Origin: Pterobdella sp. o SKG-2022
Taxonomy: Eukaryota; Annelida; Clitellata; Hirudinida; Piscicolidae
NCBI GenBank assembly: GCA_964035795.1
Contig: OZ038324.1
Location: forward strand, 8,945,907 to 9,009,906
Length of the DNA stretch: 64,000 nucleotides
Direction of reading: 5' to 3'
In this document: positions 14,001 to 26,825 of the stretch, piece after piece
Numbering within the stretch: position 1 is the stretch's first letter
How the letters are laid out: every line of letters begins with the position of its first letter
Made by a program: the position numbers and the translations under genes
Notes under the pieces: generated by a model
What the model was told of the DNA's origin: nothing
What the model saw: the letters and a program-made list of their open reading frames with translations, nothing else
Database searches by the model: none

Positions 14001-16262
14001 ATAAGCATCTTTTATCGCCCAGTGCTGTGCGGGGTGGTTCAATACTATGAAGACGTGTCTAAAAAAATAAAAAATATTAACTTTAATAGAAAAATATGAT
14101 ATAAATAAAAATAAAAATATTCAAAAAAACAATTCACACGAATCAGTGACCCAATGAATACCACAAACACTAATATGCAGTTGTGATTAAACGACTAAGC
14201 CAAAAAACAATTATACAAGACCCTCAAAAGACAACTTCATGCCGGGGTCTGGGTTAGAGGGAGCCAAGAGGTTGACTGATTGGGTTCTCGAAACTGACAA
14301 GAATTCTAATTAGTATTTTTAAGGGATCTATTGAGCGATGGAGATAAACTGAGCAGTTCAGAGATATAATGGATGTAGTGATCAGTTTGGTTAATTGAAG
14401 CATTTTGGGTTTAGTAACGAGGTGATAATGATTGTACGTAGGCTTGACATTATTAATATAATCAGCAACGTAGAAGCTTAACATTGAGGTCATATTCAGC
14501 TTTAGAGCTGTATTTAACCTAAAGGTGTTTTTATATTGTAGATACAGAAATAAAATGAATCAAGTGGCTTCGGCATTAAATATGATTTTAAGCCAATTTG
14601 TGTATCTTTAGCACATTATTATTTGTGGGCTAGCACTTCGAGAAGAGAGATGTAAAAACATTTATTTGAATAGAACTGAACAATTTTTTTCATAATGTAA
14701 CCAGCCATAGATGGTTAGTAATGAATGGTTGTTAACATTTTGCAGCCATAGCTAAAAAAACATGGGTTTAGAATAACAATAAATATTTGATGCATAATAA
14801 AAATAATAATAAATCTAATGTATATGATTCTTTGAAATTTAAGCGACAAACTCAGTCTATTTAAAAAGAACATCCGAAAAGCTTTTTAGGAAATTACTTG
14901 CCATTATCAAGTGATCACTTTGAATGTGGAATAATCCTATGAGATGCTTTGTTCAAATAAAAGATTTTCTGTTTTTTTGACTTGCATAGAAAACGAAATA
15001 AATAAAATGGGCTGTTAAAGTTTTTTAAAAGGAAATTTGTGTCAAAAATCTCTCGAAGTTTTAAAGAAAGGTAAATAAGTTTCCAATAGGATTTGAATAG
15101 TTTCAGGTCATTGAGTAAAAAAGTAAGTAAGTATGAATAATTTATCTAGCGATAATTTAAAAAAAAAGAAATATTATTGGAAATCTCTTTGGACAAAATG
15201 AACAAGACAGAGTGGATTTGAACAAATAAACTACTGAGAATAATTTGCAATGTTTTTAATGCACAACCAGCTCTATTTGAGAAAGATTTTGAGGCATTTG
15301 AAGACCATTTTTATATCTTTTTAATAATAATTATGCAATGAATATCATTAAATTCCTTTTTAAGCTCAAACACATCACATGGGGACGATGGAAATGTTTT
15401 TATCGTTAACACCATTGATGCGTAATTGTTTCACTACGTTGATATATGTTAGTATCAGCATTGAAATTACTCGTTATTATTATTTTATCATTTATTTTTT
15501 TTATTGTTGTTCCATCAACATTATTTTTATTATTACTTTTATTGTTGGTATTATTAGTGATATTCTTATTAAGGATATTATAACTATTATTGATTTTTTC
15601 GCTATTGATATCATTCTAATTATATTGATCCTATAATTGTCACCCCAGGCGTCATGGGCGAAGATAGCGGTGTTTTGGAGTGTGTCAACCTTCCATCTTT
15701 TTCCTCTTTCCTCAAACTATCCGTCATAGGTTTCTATTATTGTTTTTTTTATTATGGCTATTCCTAGTATTATGTTTATTCTTTTTTTTTTATTATGTTT
15801 TTTTTATTATTTTTGTTTTTAGAATTTTTTTTTTGATTATTATGATTTTTTTTAATGATTATTTTTATTATTATGCTTATTTTTACTATCAAAATTATTT
15901 TTATCGTTTATATTCGTTTTTAGTTTCATTTTTTTGCTTTATTGTTTTTGGAATTTTTTTTATATTTCTTTGATGCAAAAAATTTTTACATGTCTTGCCT
16001 GCAATATTTTCTTATCATCCATTTCTATTTTTCGATCTTTCCCAATATTTTTTTGAGGTTTTNNNNNNNNNNNNNNNNNNNNNNNNNNNNNNNNNNNNNN
16101 NNNNNNNNNNNNNNNNNNNNNNNNNNNNNNNNNNNNNNNNNNNNNNNNNNNNNNNNNNNNNNNNNNNNNNNNNNNNNNNNNNNNNNNNNNNNNNNNNNNN
16201 NNNNNNNNNNNNNNNNNNNNNNNNNNNNNNNNNNNNNNNNNNNNNNNNNNNNNNNNNNNNNN

Positions 16263-16313
<51 letters not shown>

Positions 16314-19300
16314 TATATATACTATTTTTTATTCTCATAAGCATTTTTTTTAACTAAAAATAATAATTTCCATTATTCACCATTCATGCTTGCATAACCA
16401 GGTATGACGTAATTCTTTTATTATTATTTTCTCAGTCTATTTATTTTGTTTTTTTATTTTTTCTTTTTTTTACTCCAAGCATGATAATGGATTTTAAAAT
16501 AGTATTTTTTCAAATTTTTTACTTATTTTTGCCCTTATTAAATTTTATCAGTCGTTTTGCAGTTTATATAAAAAAATAGCTTTCCCTATTCAATCTGAGA
16601 TTTCAAATTTTTTCTTTCTCTTCAACATCATCTTAAATGCATCTATTATCTTTATCAAGGATGTTCGATCAATCACTCCCATAAATGAATATTAATTCCA
16701 AAATAATTTCTTCATAAAAAAAAGAAAAAAAATTGAACGTAAATATTATAAGTGTAGAAAAAAATTAAATAATGGCAAATAAAGTTATATAAAAAATGTA
16801 TTGGAAAGAATGAAAGTTCCTTGCTAAGCTCATCATAGGTAATTTTCTGAAACCTTACACCAAAATTTTATGCATGAGGCTCGAATCCCACCAAAAATAA
16901 TGAGAAATAAATCATTTAATTAATACTTATATATAATTCACACGCGTATTTTTTTGTTGAAAATCGTTATTAAACTGTAATTTCGTGAATCCGTCAATGA
17001 AGTTTTTGAAATAATACATTTTCTAATAACTATGTTGAATATAATAAAAAAAAAAACTCAGCAGTTATTGAATTTTTTCACGAAAAAATAAACCATAACA
17101 TTTTGACGATGTAGATTAGCCTGGCAAAACTGCATGGAAAACAAAAGGAAGTTTTAAAACAAAAATCACAAAGTTTTGTGAGAATCTTTTGAAAATTTAA
17201 GCTTTTTTGCACCAAAAATTTTTGCGAAGTGATTAAATAAAAACTGTTAACAATCATATCCCTAATTTATATAGCGCAAAAACCAACTGAAACAAAAATT
17301 TTAAATATATTAATTTTTTGGTATTTTTTTTTTCAACTTCTTTGAAACAAAAACTGTCTCAATCATCTCTTAATCAACTTTTAAATATGCATTAGAAAGC
17401 ATAAATACCACAAGTTAATCTAATAAATGCTAGAATTTTCACCATTAGGGATTCTTCAAATAAATTCAATGCTAATCTTCTATTCCAGTATTTCACCACC
17501 TTATTCACACCCCCATCACCCTCCTACAATCTTACCACCTCATTTTCAACCACCGCACAACATCCCGTCACCATTCCACACTTTCACCATCTCATTTCTA
17601 ACTACTGCACAACATTCTGTCACCCTTCTACAATCTCACCCGCTTCATTTTTAACTACGGCACCTTATCTCATACACCCATTTCACCGATGCCCACCTTT
17701 AACACCACAGTACCACCCCAAAGAGTAGAACTCTCCTACTTAGAAGATACAGAATGGAAACCGTGGCACTCCACTGTTTCATGGGACCACCAACAGTTCT
17801 TCTTATTTAGGTGATGATAATGATGTTGGCGGTTGAGGATGATGATGATGATGTTGGCGGTTGATGATGAGGATGATGATGATGATGATGATGTTGGCGG
17901 TTGATGATGAGGATGATGATGATGATGACATCGTTATGATGATACTAAAAATAGCAAATTGAGTTTTTATGATAATAATAATAAAAATAAAAATTAATAA
18001 TGAAATAATATTAATAATTGAAAGAAATAATAAAAACATAATAAAAGCAAAATAATAAAACAGCAAAAGTAATAAAATATCGATAATAATAAAATCCTCA
18101 TAACTTTCAGCTAGAGCAAATGTAAGGGTTCTTACGATTCTTGGTGTAGATAAAAGAAAGTGGTGCTAAAAAGTATTAAAATTATTGAGTAAATAGAGTT
18201 TTTTTTTGATATTTAAAGGGCTATTAGCGTTGGTTTGGGGCTAAGATGGTGTGGTGAAGAGTGATGGAGGAGGGGGGATTAGAAAGAAATTAGGGAGAGG
18301 TAGGATGGTCTGATGGTTGAAAATTTGAATTAAAAAATTTTAAATACCAAAAAATCAAAAAAATATAAATAGAATAATGTGAAGGAAAACGAAAATGATG
18401 AGAATAATAATAAAAATAATAAGAATAATAAAAAAAATTGAAGAACAACACAAATAATAACGTCGAACTACCATAGGTAATGCAAAAAAATAAAAATCAA
18501 CAAATTTTTACAGTTACAATGATCAAACTTTCATTGTTTTTTTCACTATTTTAGAAAATAAATACAAGTGTTTTGTTCAAAAAACATAGAAATTATTTAA
18601 ATAAAAACACCTAGTTTGGGCTTAAAGATCAAAATAGCTATGTCCGAAGATGAAACATAATATTTATAGACCAAAAAATATACTTTGAAGAATTTCAAAG
18701 ATTTTCTTCTTCATAATTTTCAATGGATCGAAGCCCATTGGTTTATTTAGAGAGTAAATCCTGCGTGGGCTCTTTCCTGTAGTGTTTTATCGTTATAAAA
18801 CAATTGAAAACTCATAGAGAAAAACACGTTGTTATCTACTTTTTGTTTTTTTTTATTTTTTATGTCATTTTTTAAAATTTTGTTTTATATCTCAAATATC
18901 GTAATCAATAAATGATATTATCATTGAAATAGGAATGTCTTACATAAACATTACTGATACAATTGGACAAGAAAATAGAGTGATCGTAAGATCTATAAAT
19001 TAATAGTAATAATAAAAATAATGATAAATAATAATAAAAACAATTAAAAAAAAGTTATTATATAAAAAAAAAAAATAAGAGCAATAATACCTGAAAAAAT
19101 ATAAAAAATATGAAATAAATTGATGAAATAGAATAGCCTGACAGTATTGTAAGGAAGCAAACAAAAAAGTAATTATCTATAGAACATCAATTTGAGGAAT
19201 TCATATATTTATTATCTATAAATAATTACTATATAAAACAAACATAAAATGTCTTTGAAAGATTACAACGTAATTTTTTCTAAATTCTCGAAGCTTCCTG

Positions 19301-22300
19301 TGGGACAAAAAACTTTGAGAACTTTTTTTTAATCAGTGTTTTGTTTTTTTTCTACAATAAATAATAATAATAACAATGAACATATCAACAATAATAATAA
19401 ACATAACAACAAATAAAAATAATAACAACAACAATAATAAACATTGAAAAAATGACCAACTAACACGCAGGTGTACATCATGGGTGCTGTCATCCACTCT
19501 TCCACCAGCCATCCATCTCACCATCAACCACCATCCTGCTCCCTTCCACCTATCCAGAACCACTCGCAGAGTTTATGTAAGTTTGTTGTTGTTTTTGTTT
19601 ATTTTTTTCATTTGTTGTTATTATTTTCGTTTATTTATTTTTATTTTTCAAGTGGTTTTTGTTTTTTTTTATTTCTGTTATTTTCAATATTTTTATTTTT
19701 TTTATTATTTTTCAGTAATTTTATTTATTATTCATTTGTTGGGCGCGCAGTTTTTAAACTAGATTTATTAAGTCATTCATGCGGGTTTCTTTGTGAAATA
19801 ATTAACTGGCAGGAAAAATTCTGAAGTTTATGTCTCTATAATAACGGTTATTGTATTGTATTGTATCGTATTGTATTGTATTGTATTGTATTGTATTGTA
19901 TTGTATTGTATTGTATCGTATTGTATTGTATTGTATTGTATCGTATTGTATTGTATTGTATTGTATTTTATTCTAATAGTAAGGTTATTGTTATTCATAT
20001 GAATCAAAACCTATATAACTATGTATCTCCTTTAGATTATTTTTATTTTTTTTATTTTTATCAATTTTTATTGCTTTCTTTTTCAAAAATTAATAAGCAC
20101 TTGAGCAACTTTTTTCATATAACACGTCGTTCCGTGAAGAGTGTGACGTTCAAAGTGTAAAAATGACACCCTTACTTATATTATATGAGGCATTTATTTT
20201 TATATATTTTTTATCTAAAATTGTTTTTCTTTTATTTAATATTTTTGTTTTTTTTCTGGTTTTTTATTTTTTTATTTTAAATTTTTTTTGTTTTCAATTT
20301 TATTTTTTCTTTTATATTACCATCATACTAAATCGCTCATATAAAGCAAGTATACACTACTAAAGATGACTCAATACTGTTTATTGGTAGCTAATGAGGG
20401 TACGTTAAAAGTTTAGATCAAACACAGAAGGCTGTAAGGGCTTTTTAAAAATTCAACAACCAATAAAACTGACATTAAAAGACTTTAAAAATTATAGAAA
20501 AAAAACAAAATTAAAAAATAAAATAGTTTAAAATTTTTAACAAGTCTTCAAACCCTGAAGATGTCGCTATAAGGAATTTGATTGCTGTATACACCTTCGG
20601 TAATGCCTGGGTGAGTACTTAACAAACAGTACCTATCAAATGCCACCTCTTTGATATTCATAATGGTATTTAAGACCCTGTTAATGATAGAGTTCCATAT
20701 TGATTAAAAATACAATGAAGAAATAATTCTAATCATTAGGCTGGTGTTATTTATATATAATGAAACATATAAAATGGAAAAAAAGCAATATAAGAAAAGT
20801 GTTGCTATGAAATGAGATATAAACAAATTTATATTATTATATAAAACAGAATAATAATAATATCAACATAATAAAAAAACAATACCATATCAAGACTAAC
20901 ATCCATTAATACTAATAGCTCAGATATAATGTTACAGCAGATAAAATTCTTAGTTGGGCCCGTGCCGTGGTGATGTACGAGTAGACAGAGGTAGTGGTGC
21001 GAGTCATTAATATTTAATTATGAGCATTTGTTAAGAAATTTTTTAGTAAGTTATTGTGCATAAATTAACTAAATCAAACGAGGTGGAAGGTAGGCATAAA
21101 TGAAATATGAGCATACGAAATAAAACAACGCTGTATAAGTGTGTTCTTTTTAGATTTGTTTTAAATTTCTTAACGCTTTCATTTTTACGTGAATTTTTTT
21201 TAATCTTTTCTATATTAACAACCATCATTAATTTTTGGACCCATTGTAAAGCAAACAGAGTTTAAAATGTATTGCATTGCCTGGAAGTATTTTGCAGGCA
21301 TGCTTATATTCTCTGGCAGCCATGCTTATAAATCTTTCCAATATTTATTATTAGTGAGTCCATCAGACATCCATCTTTTCCTAATATTTGTTACATTATT
21401 CACGTATTTTGGCAAAAAAACTTGTAAACTACGCGCTATAAAAAGCTAAAATATTTTTTATAACTGCTGTGATAAAAATATTAATTTATATCAAAAATCT
21501 CACATTCATCATTTTTTTATTTTTTTTGTTTATTTAGCGCCAAAGAAGCAACAGATGGGCATGAAGGTGGAAGCGAAAAGACAGATGCTGAATTGATAGC
21601 ACCAAAGACACTATATAAAAAATATTTTCAAATCTCCAATATTATTTCCTGTAAGACGGCTTGATTGTATGGATTTTTCTTCTTTTACCACACATCGCTC
21701 TAAAATTTATGATTTGAAGTTTCTATGGTATTATACGTGGTTCTATTGGATGTTCTTTGACGTCACTATAATTAAATTCGATGATGTCATATAATTTTGA
21801 CGTTTTATTTTATCCAATATCCATATGTTATATGCATACTAATATGTAATATATTACTCAATATTTTACCTCTACAGTATCCTGTATAATTAGCATGTAA
21901 ATTATTATTGTTGCTTGTATAACACACTGTATTTAATAATCTTTCAATGTCACTCTAGCTGTGAGCTACCTGATAGTATTTGTACCTCTGAGTATTATTT
22001 TATCAAACAGTTTTTTAATAATCATATGAGTTTTGGTGTGTTAATACAGACATGGCTTAATGAACGTAAGGACATTTGCTTTATTGATGTGTTTTATTGG
22101 AAGTTTGATAGTTCAGTTAGTCAAAAAAAACTATTTTATCGATGAAGTAAAAACATAGGAAAATCGCGCTAAACCAAAAAAAAAACGTTGAAAAACATTA
22201 AGATAAATAGAAAAAACTAAAATAAACAAAAACACTTAAAAAAAACATTAAAATGAACATAAAACAACAAAGAAACACACACCCCAGTCGGCACAGGCAT

Positions 22301-25300
22301 TGGAACAGTACAACAGCAGCACAACCGCCACCATCAACATCTCTACCACCCATCTCCACCACACCAACACCATAACATGTACAGCATCTTCCCATCAACT
22401 ACTGCCTCCAAAATTCATCACCACCACTCTGACGTTTCACTGTTAGTTTTCATGCTTTTTTTTTGTTATATGTTTTTAATTTATTTATATTTGTACTTTG
22501 TTTTTTTATGTTTTTATTTTAGTGTGTGTTATTTTTTAATTTGTATATCCCGTTTTTTTGAAATAAATTCTTTTTAGCAAACTATAAAATGAATTGAACA
22601 TAAACCTCTCCTAAAAATGGCTTCATAATAAACATATAATACAAAAAAAACTATTTGTTCCAAATAATTAAAATTATTGCTCATATCTTATCATAATGTT
22701 ACACACAGTGTAAGTTATAGATTTTTTTAAAATAAAAACCGTTATTGCTCTGACGCAAAATCAGATAAGTTTGAGAGAAATTATGTATTTTGTATTTCGG
22801 AGTTAAACATAGAATTTAATCTGTTTAAAATTTTAAAAATAACTATGAATTTAATGTTTCAAAATAGGTAGTAATGTTGTAGCATATATGAAAAAATCTA
22901 AAATCATACATCAAACGAAAATTATGTTATTTTATAATGCAGCAAAATTGGCACTAAACCACTTAATTGCATTACGTGTGCACAATCCACTCCTTGAAAA
23001 TATAATGTGAATCAGGAATTTAGTAAAAAACTAAGTAAGCAGAAAATCATATAAAAGTTTGTAGGTAATTACAAATATAATTTGATACAAAAGCCCTTAA
23101 AATTTTTAAAAAATCATGAAGGATAGAGTTTATGATATAAGTGAGTTTTCATGAATTTATAGAAATTAGTGAAAAAGTGATGAGCGTACGTTGGGCGGGA
23201 GAGTGGTCCTCAGACCTGAGGCTTAATGGGGAAAGAGCGACTTGAAAAAATCTTGAGAACCGACTGATGTAGGTATGAAGCAAAGTTTGGAGATCTGAGA
23301 GGTTGCTAGATGTGCCTCATAAACAAGAGATTATCAAGATAAGCAGGTTGATTAGATTTGGAAGAGCAGCTGAATAACTATGTTAAAAATCGAAAAAATT
23401 AAAAATTGAATAAGAATTTGAACAAATAACTAATTTAACATATAAATAAATTTATGAATAAAAATGAATGAAAGTGAATATTAAATAAGCATCAGATGAC
23501 CGAAGGTAGTTTTCCATGGGGTCCTGCCCTTCAAAAAGTGAGGCAGTCTAGCAGTTTGGTTGGTTGGAAAACTCCGTGGTTGTTTTTGATGCATATCATT
23601 CCAAGCTATTCAAAAAAATTTATTTTCAGTTTCAGAATGAGTTTCATGCTTTTATAATTTTTATTTTAAACAACCACTAAACATGCTCAAACTTAACACA
23701 AAAATCCACTTATGTTTCAACAAATACCTAGAAACCAATAAATCATGTTAAGATTGCAGTCATCAATAATTTCTGTTCCTAAATAAAAATCTACTTATAA
23801 AATTCTTCTTTTTGAGGAAATAAACGAAAAACTAGAAAACAAACGCACAATCATAAATATAAGCGAGGGATAATAAACACTTGAATATATATAGATATGA
23901 GCATTCCACATAAATAAATGTTGAGAGGCGATACATAAGAAAAATCACTTGAAACTGTAGTAATGCTAACGTTTTGTGGTCTAGCTACTCAGAAAGATTA
24001 ATGCTTTTTTGTTGTAATAAATTTATTTGTGTTTTTTGTTGTAATAAATGTATTGGAAACCTCATTCATTCAACAAGGAGCTTCTAAATGGCATATAAAC
24101 ATAGGTGAAAAACTAAAAATGAATGAGCATAGAATAATTAATAAATAAATATATACAAATAATTAACTGTAATAAATCAACTGAAAAATGAGCTTAAACA
24201 CAAGAAAAAATAATCATGAAAACTAACACAGAAACAAATAAAGAAACAAAAATATATGAGCTCATAAATAGATAGAAATTTTAAAAAATAAATTTGAAAC
24301 AAAAAACAAATGAATAAAAAAAAAAAAAATTTTTAAACAAACAACCAGACAAAAAACCATATAAACAACAACCTCTAACACTAGATGCTCCAGCAATCAG
24401 CTGTGCCTCCAGGTACCACAGGATAAACTTGGGAGCAAACGTCACTCTACAATGTCAAGTACACTCAAATCCACCTCCTTTGGTACGTGGTTGTCTTGGT
24501 GATGTACTCATTTATTCAGCGCTGTGTTGTTGTGGAAGGTATTATAGTCTTTGTTATGTTTCTATAGTGTTGAGAGATTGTTTTTGTTGAATTTCACTCA
24601 AAAATGCTTCACATATAATACAACACAATATCGAATATGTGTTTTATTCAAAAATTTTTGTTTTATTAGTCAGCAGTATGGCTTTGTGGAGATAATAGAG
24701 AGAAATTTTTATTGTATCAAAAAAAAGGACTAATTATATTTATAGGAAAACATACTGTAGAAATGGTGCTAACATTTGACAAAGCTCGCAATCGAACCCG
24801 GTACCTTTGCATAACTGGCCTAATGTCTTACCAACTTAGCTATACCATCATTAATCAAAATTTGTAGTTGAGTTTATTGGTTATAATACGGTTTATTTAT
24901 TTAACTCCAGAAAGCTATCAAGTCAATTGACGATAACTGTAAAGAAACCTTTATTCGTAATAAAACGAAAAAAAAATTGGAGAAAAGCAGGTGACAAAGT
25001 CGTCTTAGAAATTTAAAAGCTTCGTGCCTTTATAAAATACTTGTTTTCCTCTACTGCATCTCGTAACATTTGGGTTTTAATGAAGCAAGTATCGCACAAA
25101 ATATCGCAGCTAAGAGAATTTTTTTCATTGTTTCACGTATTTTTAGTTTTTCTGTTGAAAAAAACAAAAATTCAATTGTTTTAAAAGTACCTTTAAAAAA
25201 TGAGACAATTTTCTTCGATACTTTTTTTTACTCAAACTAAAATTTTTGACAAATTCAACTTTTTTTTGAATCATTAGTAACTTAGTTGAAAATTTAATTT

Positions 25301-26825
25301 TTTTTTCAAATGAATACTTGATGAATACTTCATCACACAATTCTCGCATCAACTCAGCCTCTGAAACAATAACTCTTATTACCCACAAAGCCATTGTACC
25401 ACACAGTTCCATCACAACCAACTACAAAACAAACTGAAATATTGTCATAGTTCTATTTCCCGCAATAAATAAAGACATTCTCCACACATTTGTATGCCGA
25501 TAGCAGTTCGAAGAATTTAAAAACATATAAGAATTTTCTGTGAAATGTTTGTTTTGTAGGTGCAGTGGTATTTCAAGGGAAAACTGCTCAGTGGAGATAA
25601 CTATGGGGTGGGTCTTTGTTTTTTTTCTGTTAATTTCCCAAGTACTAGAGTCGCTTGCCAATGTTGATGTTGTTGATTGCCGTGGTTGTGAACATTGTTG
25701 CTGGTGTCCATGTTGTTTTTTTTAGTATTTTTCATTTGTTGATAACCTAGTTTTGATGGTTATTGTTGTGCAAGACTGAGACAATCTTGTGGATTTCTCT
25801 CATCTTGGGGACTTGGACACTTCATTCGAGACAAACACTTCTCCACGGCTTTTAGTTGGAAAACTTAAAACATGGTCAAAGTCTGCTTTTTGATGGACCA
25901 CAACTTCTTTAACTTCCAGACTGACGCACTTCAAATGGACCTCACTGAAGCTGATACTCCATGATGAATTCGTTTGTACCCGCGTAACACCATGCAGATA
26001 AGAGTGGAGTGTTTTTTGTAGTTTTGTCAGTTTTTGTTTTTTAATTGACATTTTAATGGCTAAATTTTCTTCCAACTATTTTTTTGAAAGTTTTCAATTA
26101 ACATATAATTTGGTTGGTTTATTTATAGAAACGGTTTTTATTTAAAATTTTGAGTTAAATTATGACATTATTCAAGTAGATTTCTTATTATCTCAAAAAT
26201 ATTACAGCTTTCCATGAAGTTAAGCTGATTTATTTTCAAGAGTACGATTGGTTTTTTCATTAATAAAACTTTGACAACTTAATCTTTTGAGTAAGCGGGT
26301 TTAAAAATAGAAAGACATGACAAAATAAAGCTTGAATAATAATACTTAAATGTGAATAAATTTTTTTCGATGGGCATTTAATGGAAAAATTTAACATTTC
26401 AATACTTGTTAAATGAGAAAAAAATATATAATTGAAAATTTTATTCACAGTTTCATTCAGACTTCAACTACAGTCATCAACATGAGATCCGATACAACAA
26501 CCAGCAACACAACATCAACAGCGATGGAAACCAATACAACATCCAACAATACAATTTTGAAAATCATCAACAACCCAACAACCAATACAACAACAACAAC
26601 AACAACAACATCGGCCTTGTAAGTAAATACATTGCCACTTACACAAGCGCCAACATATCAAACGAGGAGTTAGGAAACTATTTAGTGGTGGCGACAAACT
26701 CTCTGGGAAGTTCTCAAGATCGGATAAGAATTTCAAAAATACCCGCCCTCTCCAAGAAGAAGAACAAAACTATGCCCTTGAGACGTAGAAGTGAGATGGG
26801 AGGGTTGTGTTTTTGGCGTTTTTAG
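2097..26825 (+). CDS. Secreted/cell-surface immunoglobulin-superfamily protein, 3 Ig-like domains
   Basis: Proposed exons: 2097-2175, 10717-10827, 10913-11032, 13224-13346, 15649-15729, 17711-17810, 19471-19576, 22288-22433, 24422-24482, 25560-25607, 26451-26825. Every junction is AG/GT and in phase, giving 449 codons. Exon 1 encodes a signal peptide (MVCLLVLIVSLIFG core). Ig1 shows NLSITC (B-strand Cys), LRLRWKN (C-strand Trp) and GEDSGVLEC (F strand). Ig2 is divergent and ends TINIS...ITCTAS. Ig3 shows GANVTLQCQVHSNPPP, VQWYFKGK and NEELGNYLVVATNSLG. The layout resembles Lachesin/IgLON-type adhesion proteins, which are membrane-tethered. No transmembrane or GPI tail is visible. A GTGAGA donor at 26791 could instead splice to an unseen last exon. 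The link from exon 1 to 10717 rests on matching phase, so extra exons may lie between. The Ig domains are well supported; orthology is not claimed. Confidence 0.75.
3122..3190 (-). repeat. tRNA-like sequence (possible tRNA-derived SINE head)
   Basis: Read on the minus strand there is an A-box-like TAGCCCAATGGTAGAGC (about 3166-3182) and a B-box-like TGATTCAAATCC (about 3129-3140), spaced as in a tRNA, with a possible anticodon stem between them. The acceptor stem does not close well. It lies inside intron 1 of the Ig-superfamily gene. A transposed tRNA relic fits better than a working tRNA. Confidence 0.4.
6001..6072 (+). repeat. tRNA-like sequence (tRNA-Ala-like relic)
   Basis: An A box (TGGCTTAGTTGGTAGAGC, about 6009-6026) and a B box with one deviation (GTTTCGAATCC, about 6054-6064) are present. 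A loop reading TTAGCAA resembles an Ala(AGC) anticodon loop. The seven bases before the A box do not pair with the sequence after the T arm, so this is more likely a degenerate tRNA or SINE head than a functional gene. Confidence 0.45.
6692..6844 (+). other. Small basic ORF, possible remnant of a CENP-B/pogo-type transposase N-terminus
   Basis: An ATG-initiated ORF of 50 codons ends at a TAA. Its C-terminal part (RKSMRKRKQNRQSLTFKEG) resembles the start of the psq/CENP-B-type helix-turn-helix of pogo/Tigger/Jerky transposases, where a basic KRKR stretch precedes a SLTxxEK segment. The resemblance is short and the frame stops right after it. No DDE catalytic domain is visible downstream. It may instead be chance. 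Confidence 0.25.
9733..9753 (+). other. G-quadruplex-type G-run cluster
   Basis: Four G runs of 3, 6, 3 and 6 bases are separated by single A, A and C bases, matching the G3+N1-7 quadruplex pattern. It stands out in very AT-rich surroundings. Confidence 0.6.
10658..10716. repeat. (CA)n microsatellite abutting a splice acceptor
   Basis: An interrupted CA-dinucleotide tract runs directly up to the ACACAG acceptor of exon 2 of the Ig-superfamily gene. It takes the place of a normal polypyrimidine tract. Confidence 0.8.
10813..10910. repeat. GAT/GAC trinucleotide-rich tract
   Basis: GAT and GAC repeats begin in the last codons of exon 2 (an Asp run) and continue through the 85-base intron to the next acceptor at 10911-10912. 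The exon 2 donor therefore lies inside a repeat. Confidence 0.7.
14903..14920. repeat. Shared 18-mer containing a 12-bp palindrome
   Basis: ATTATCAAGTGATCACTT occurs here and, identically, at 57161-57178 in the loop of a foldback. The last 12 bases (AAGTGATCACTT) are a perfect palindrome. This marks a dispersed repeat family. Confidence 0.6.
16063..16262. other. Assembly gap, 200 N
   Basis: Exactly 200 N, probably a placeholder of arbitrary size. It is flanked on the right by an (AT)n tract and lies in the intron between the exons at 15649-15729 and 17711-17810. Confidence 0.99.
16263..16311. repeat. (AT)n microsatellite at the gap edge
   Basis: An uninterrupted AT dinucleotide tract starts at the end of the N gap. 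The repeat probably caused the assembly break and extends into it. Confidence 0.95.
17811..17940. repeat. Compound (GAT)n repeat with interspersed GTTGGCGGTT
   Basis: GAT triplets alternate with a GTTGGCGGTT unit three times. The tract starts at the donor of the exon ending at 17810, so the splice donor GTGATG is made of the repeat. Confidence 0.8.
19165..19262. repeat. Copy of a dispersed AT-rich foldback-type repeat
   Basis: The segment ending ATGTCTTTGAAAG closely resembles 29623-29700 (AATAATTAC...ATGTCTGTGAAAAG). It also carries a degenerate match to the TTTGAG(A/G)AATTCATA arm found there. It is probably a decayed half of the same element. Confidence 0.45.
19848..19966. repeat. (TATTG)n pentanucleotide microsatellite
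   Basis: About 23 tandem copies of TATTG/TATCG. The occasional C variants are spread irregularly. It lies in an intron of the Ig-superfamily gene. A 99-codon ORF running through it is a repeat artefact. Confidence 0.95.
24746..24853 (-). repeat. tRNA-derived SINE-like element, copy 1
   Basis: On the minus strand an A box (TAGCTAAGTTGGTAAGAC, about 24826-24845) and a B box (GGGTTCGATTG, about 24790-24800) are followed by a tail with a TACAGTATG string. The tail aligns with the one at 38698-38805 (CACAGTGTGTTTC). Similarity beyond the tRNA body marks this as a SINE family rather than isolated tRNA relics. Confidence 0.55.
25800..26053 (-). other. Small antisense ORF inside an Ig-gene intron, unknown
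   Basis: An open frame of about 84 codons (ATG at about 26053) on the minus strand has balanced composition (LHGVTRVQTNSSWSISFSEV and following) rather than a repeat-derived one. It lies between the exons at 25560-25607 and 26451-26825. I recognise no family and see no splice partners. It could be a small gene, a retro-fragment, or chance. Confidence 0.2.
26566..26612 (+). repeat. CAA/AAC trinucleotide repeat encoding an Asn run in Ig3
   Basis: The repeat is read in the AAC frame as a poly-Asn stretch within the last Ig-gene exon. It lies between the C-strand Trp segment (previous exon) and the E/F strands. Confidence 0.8.

Noticed and set aside
19861..20160. 99-codon ORF
   Set aside because: Runs through the (TATTG)n microsatellite.
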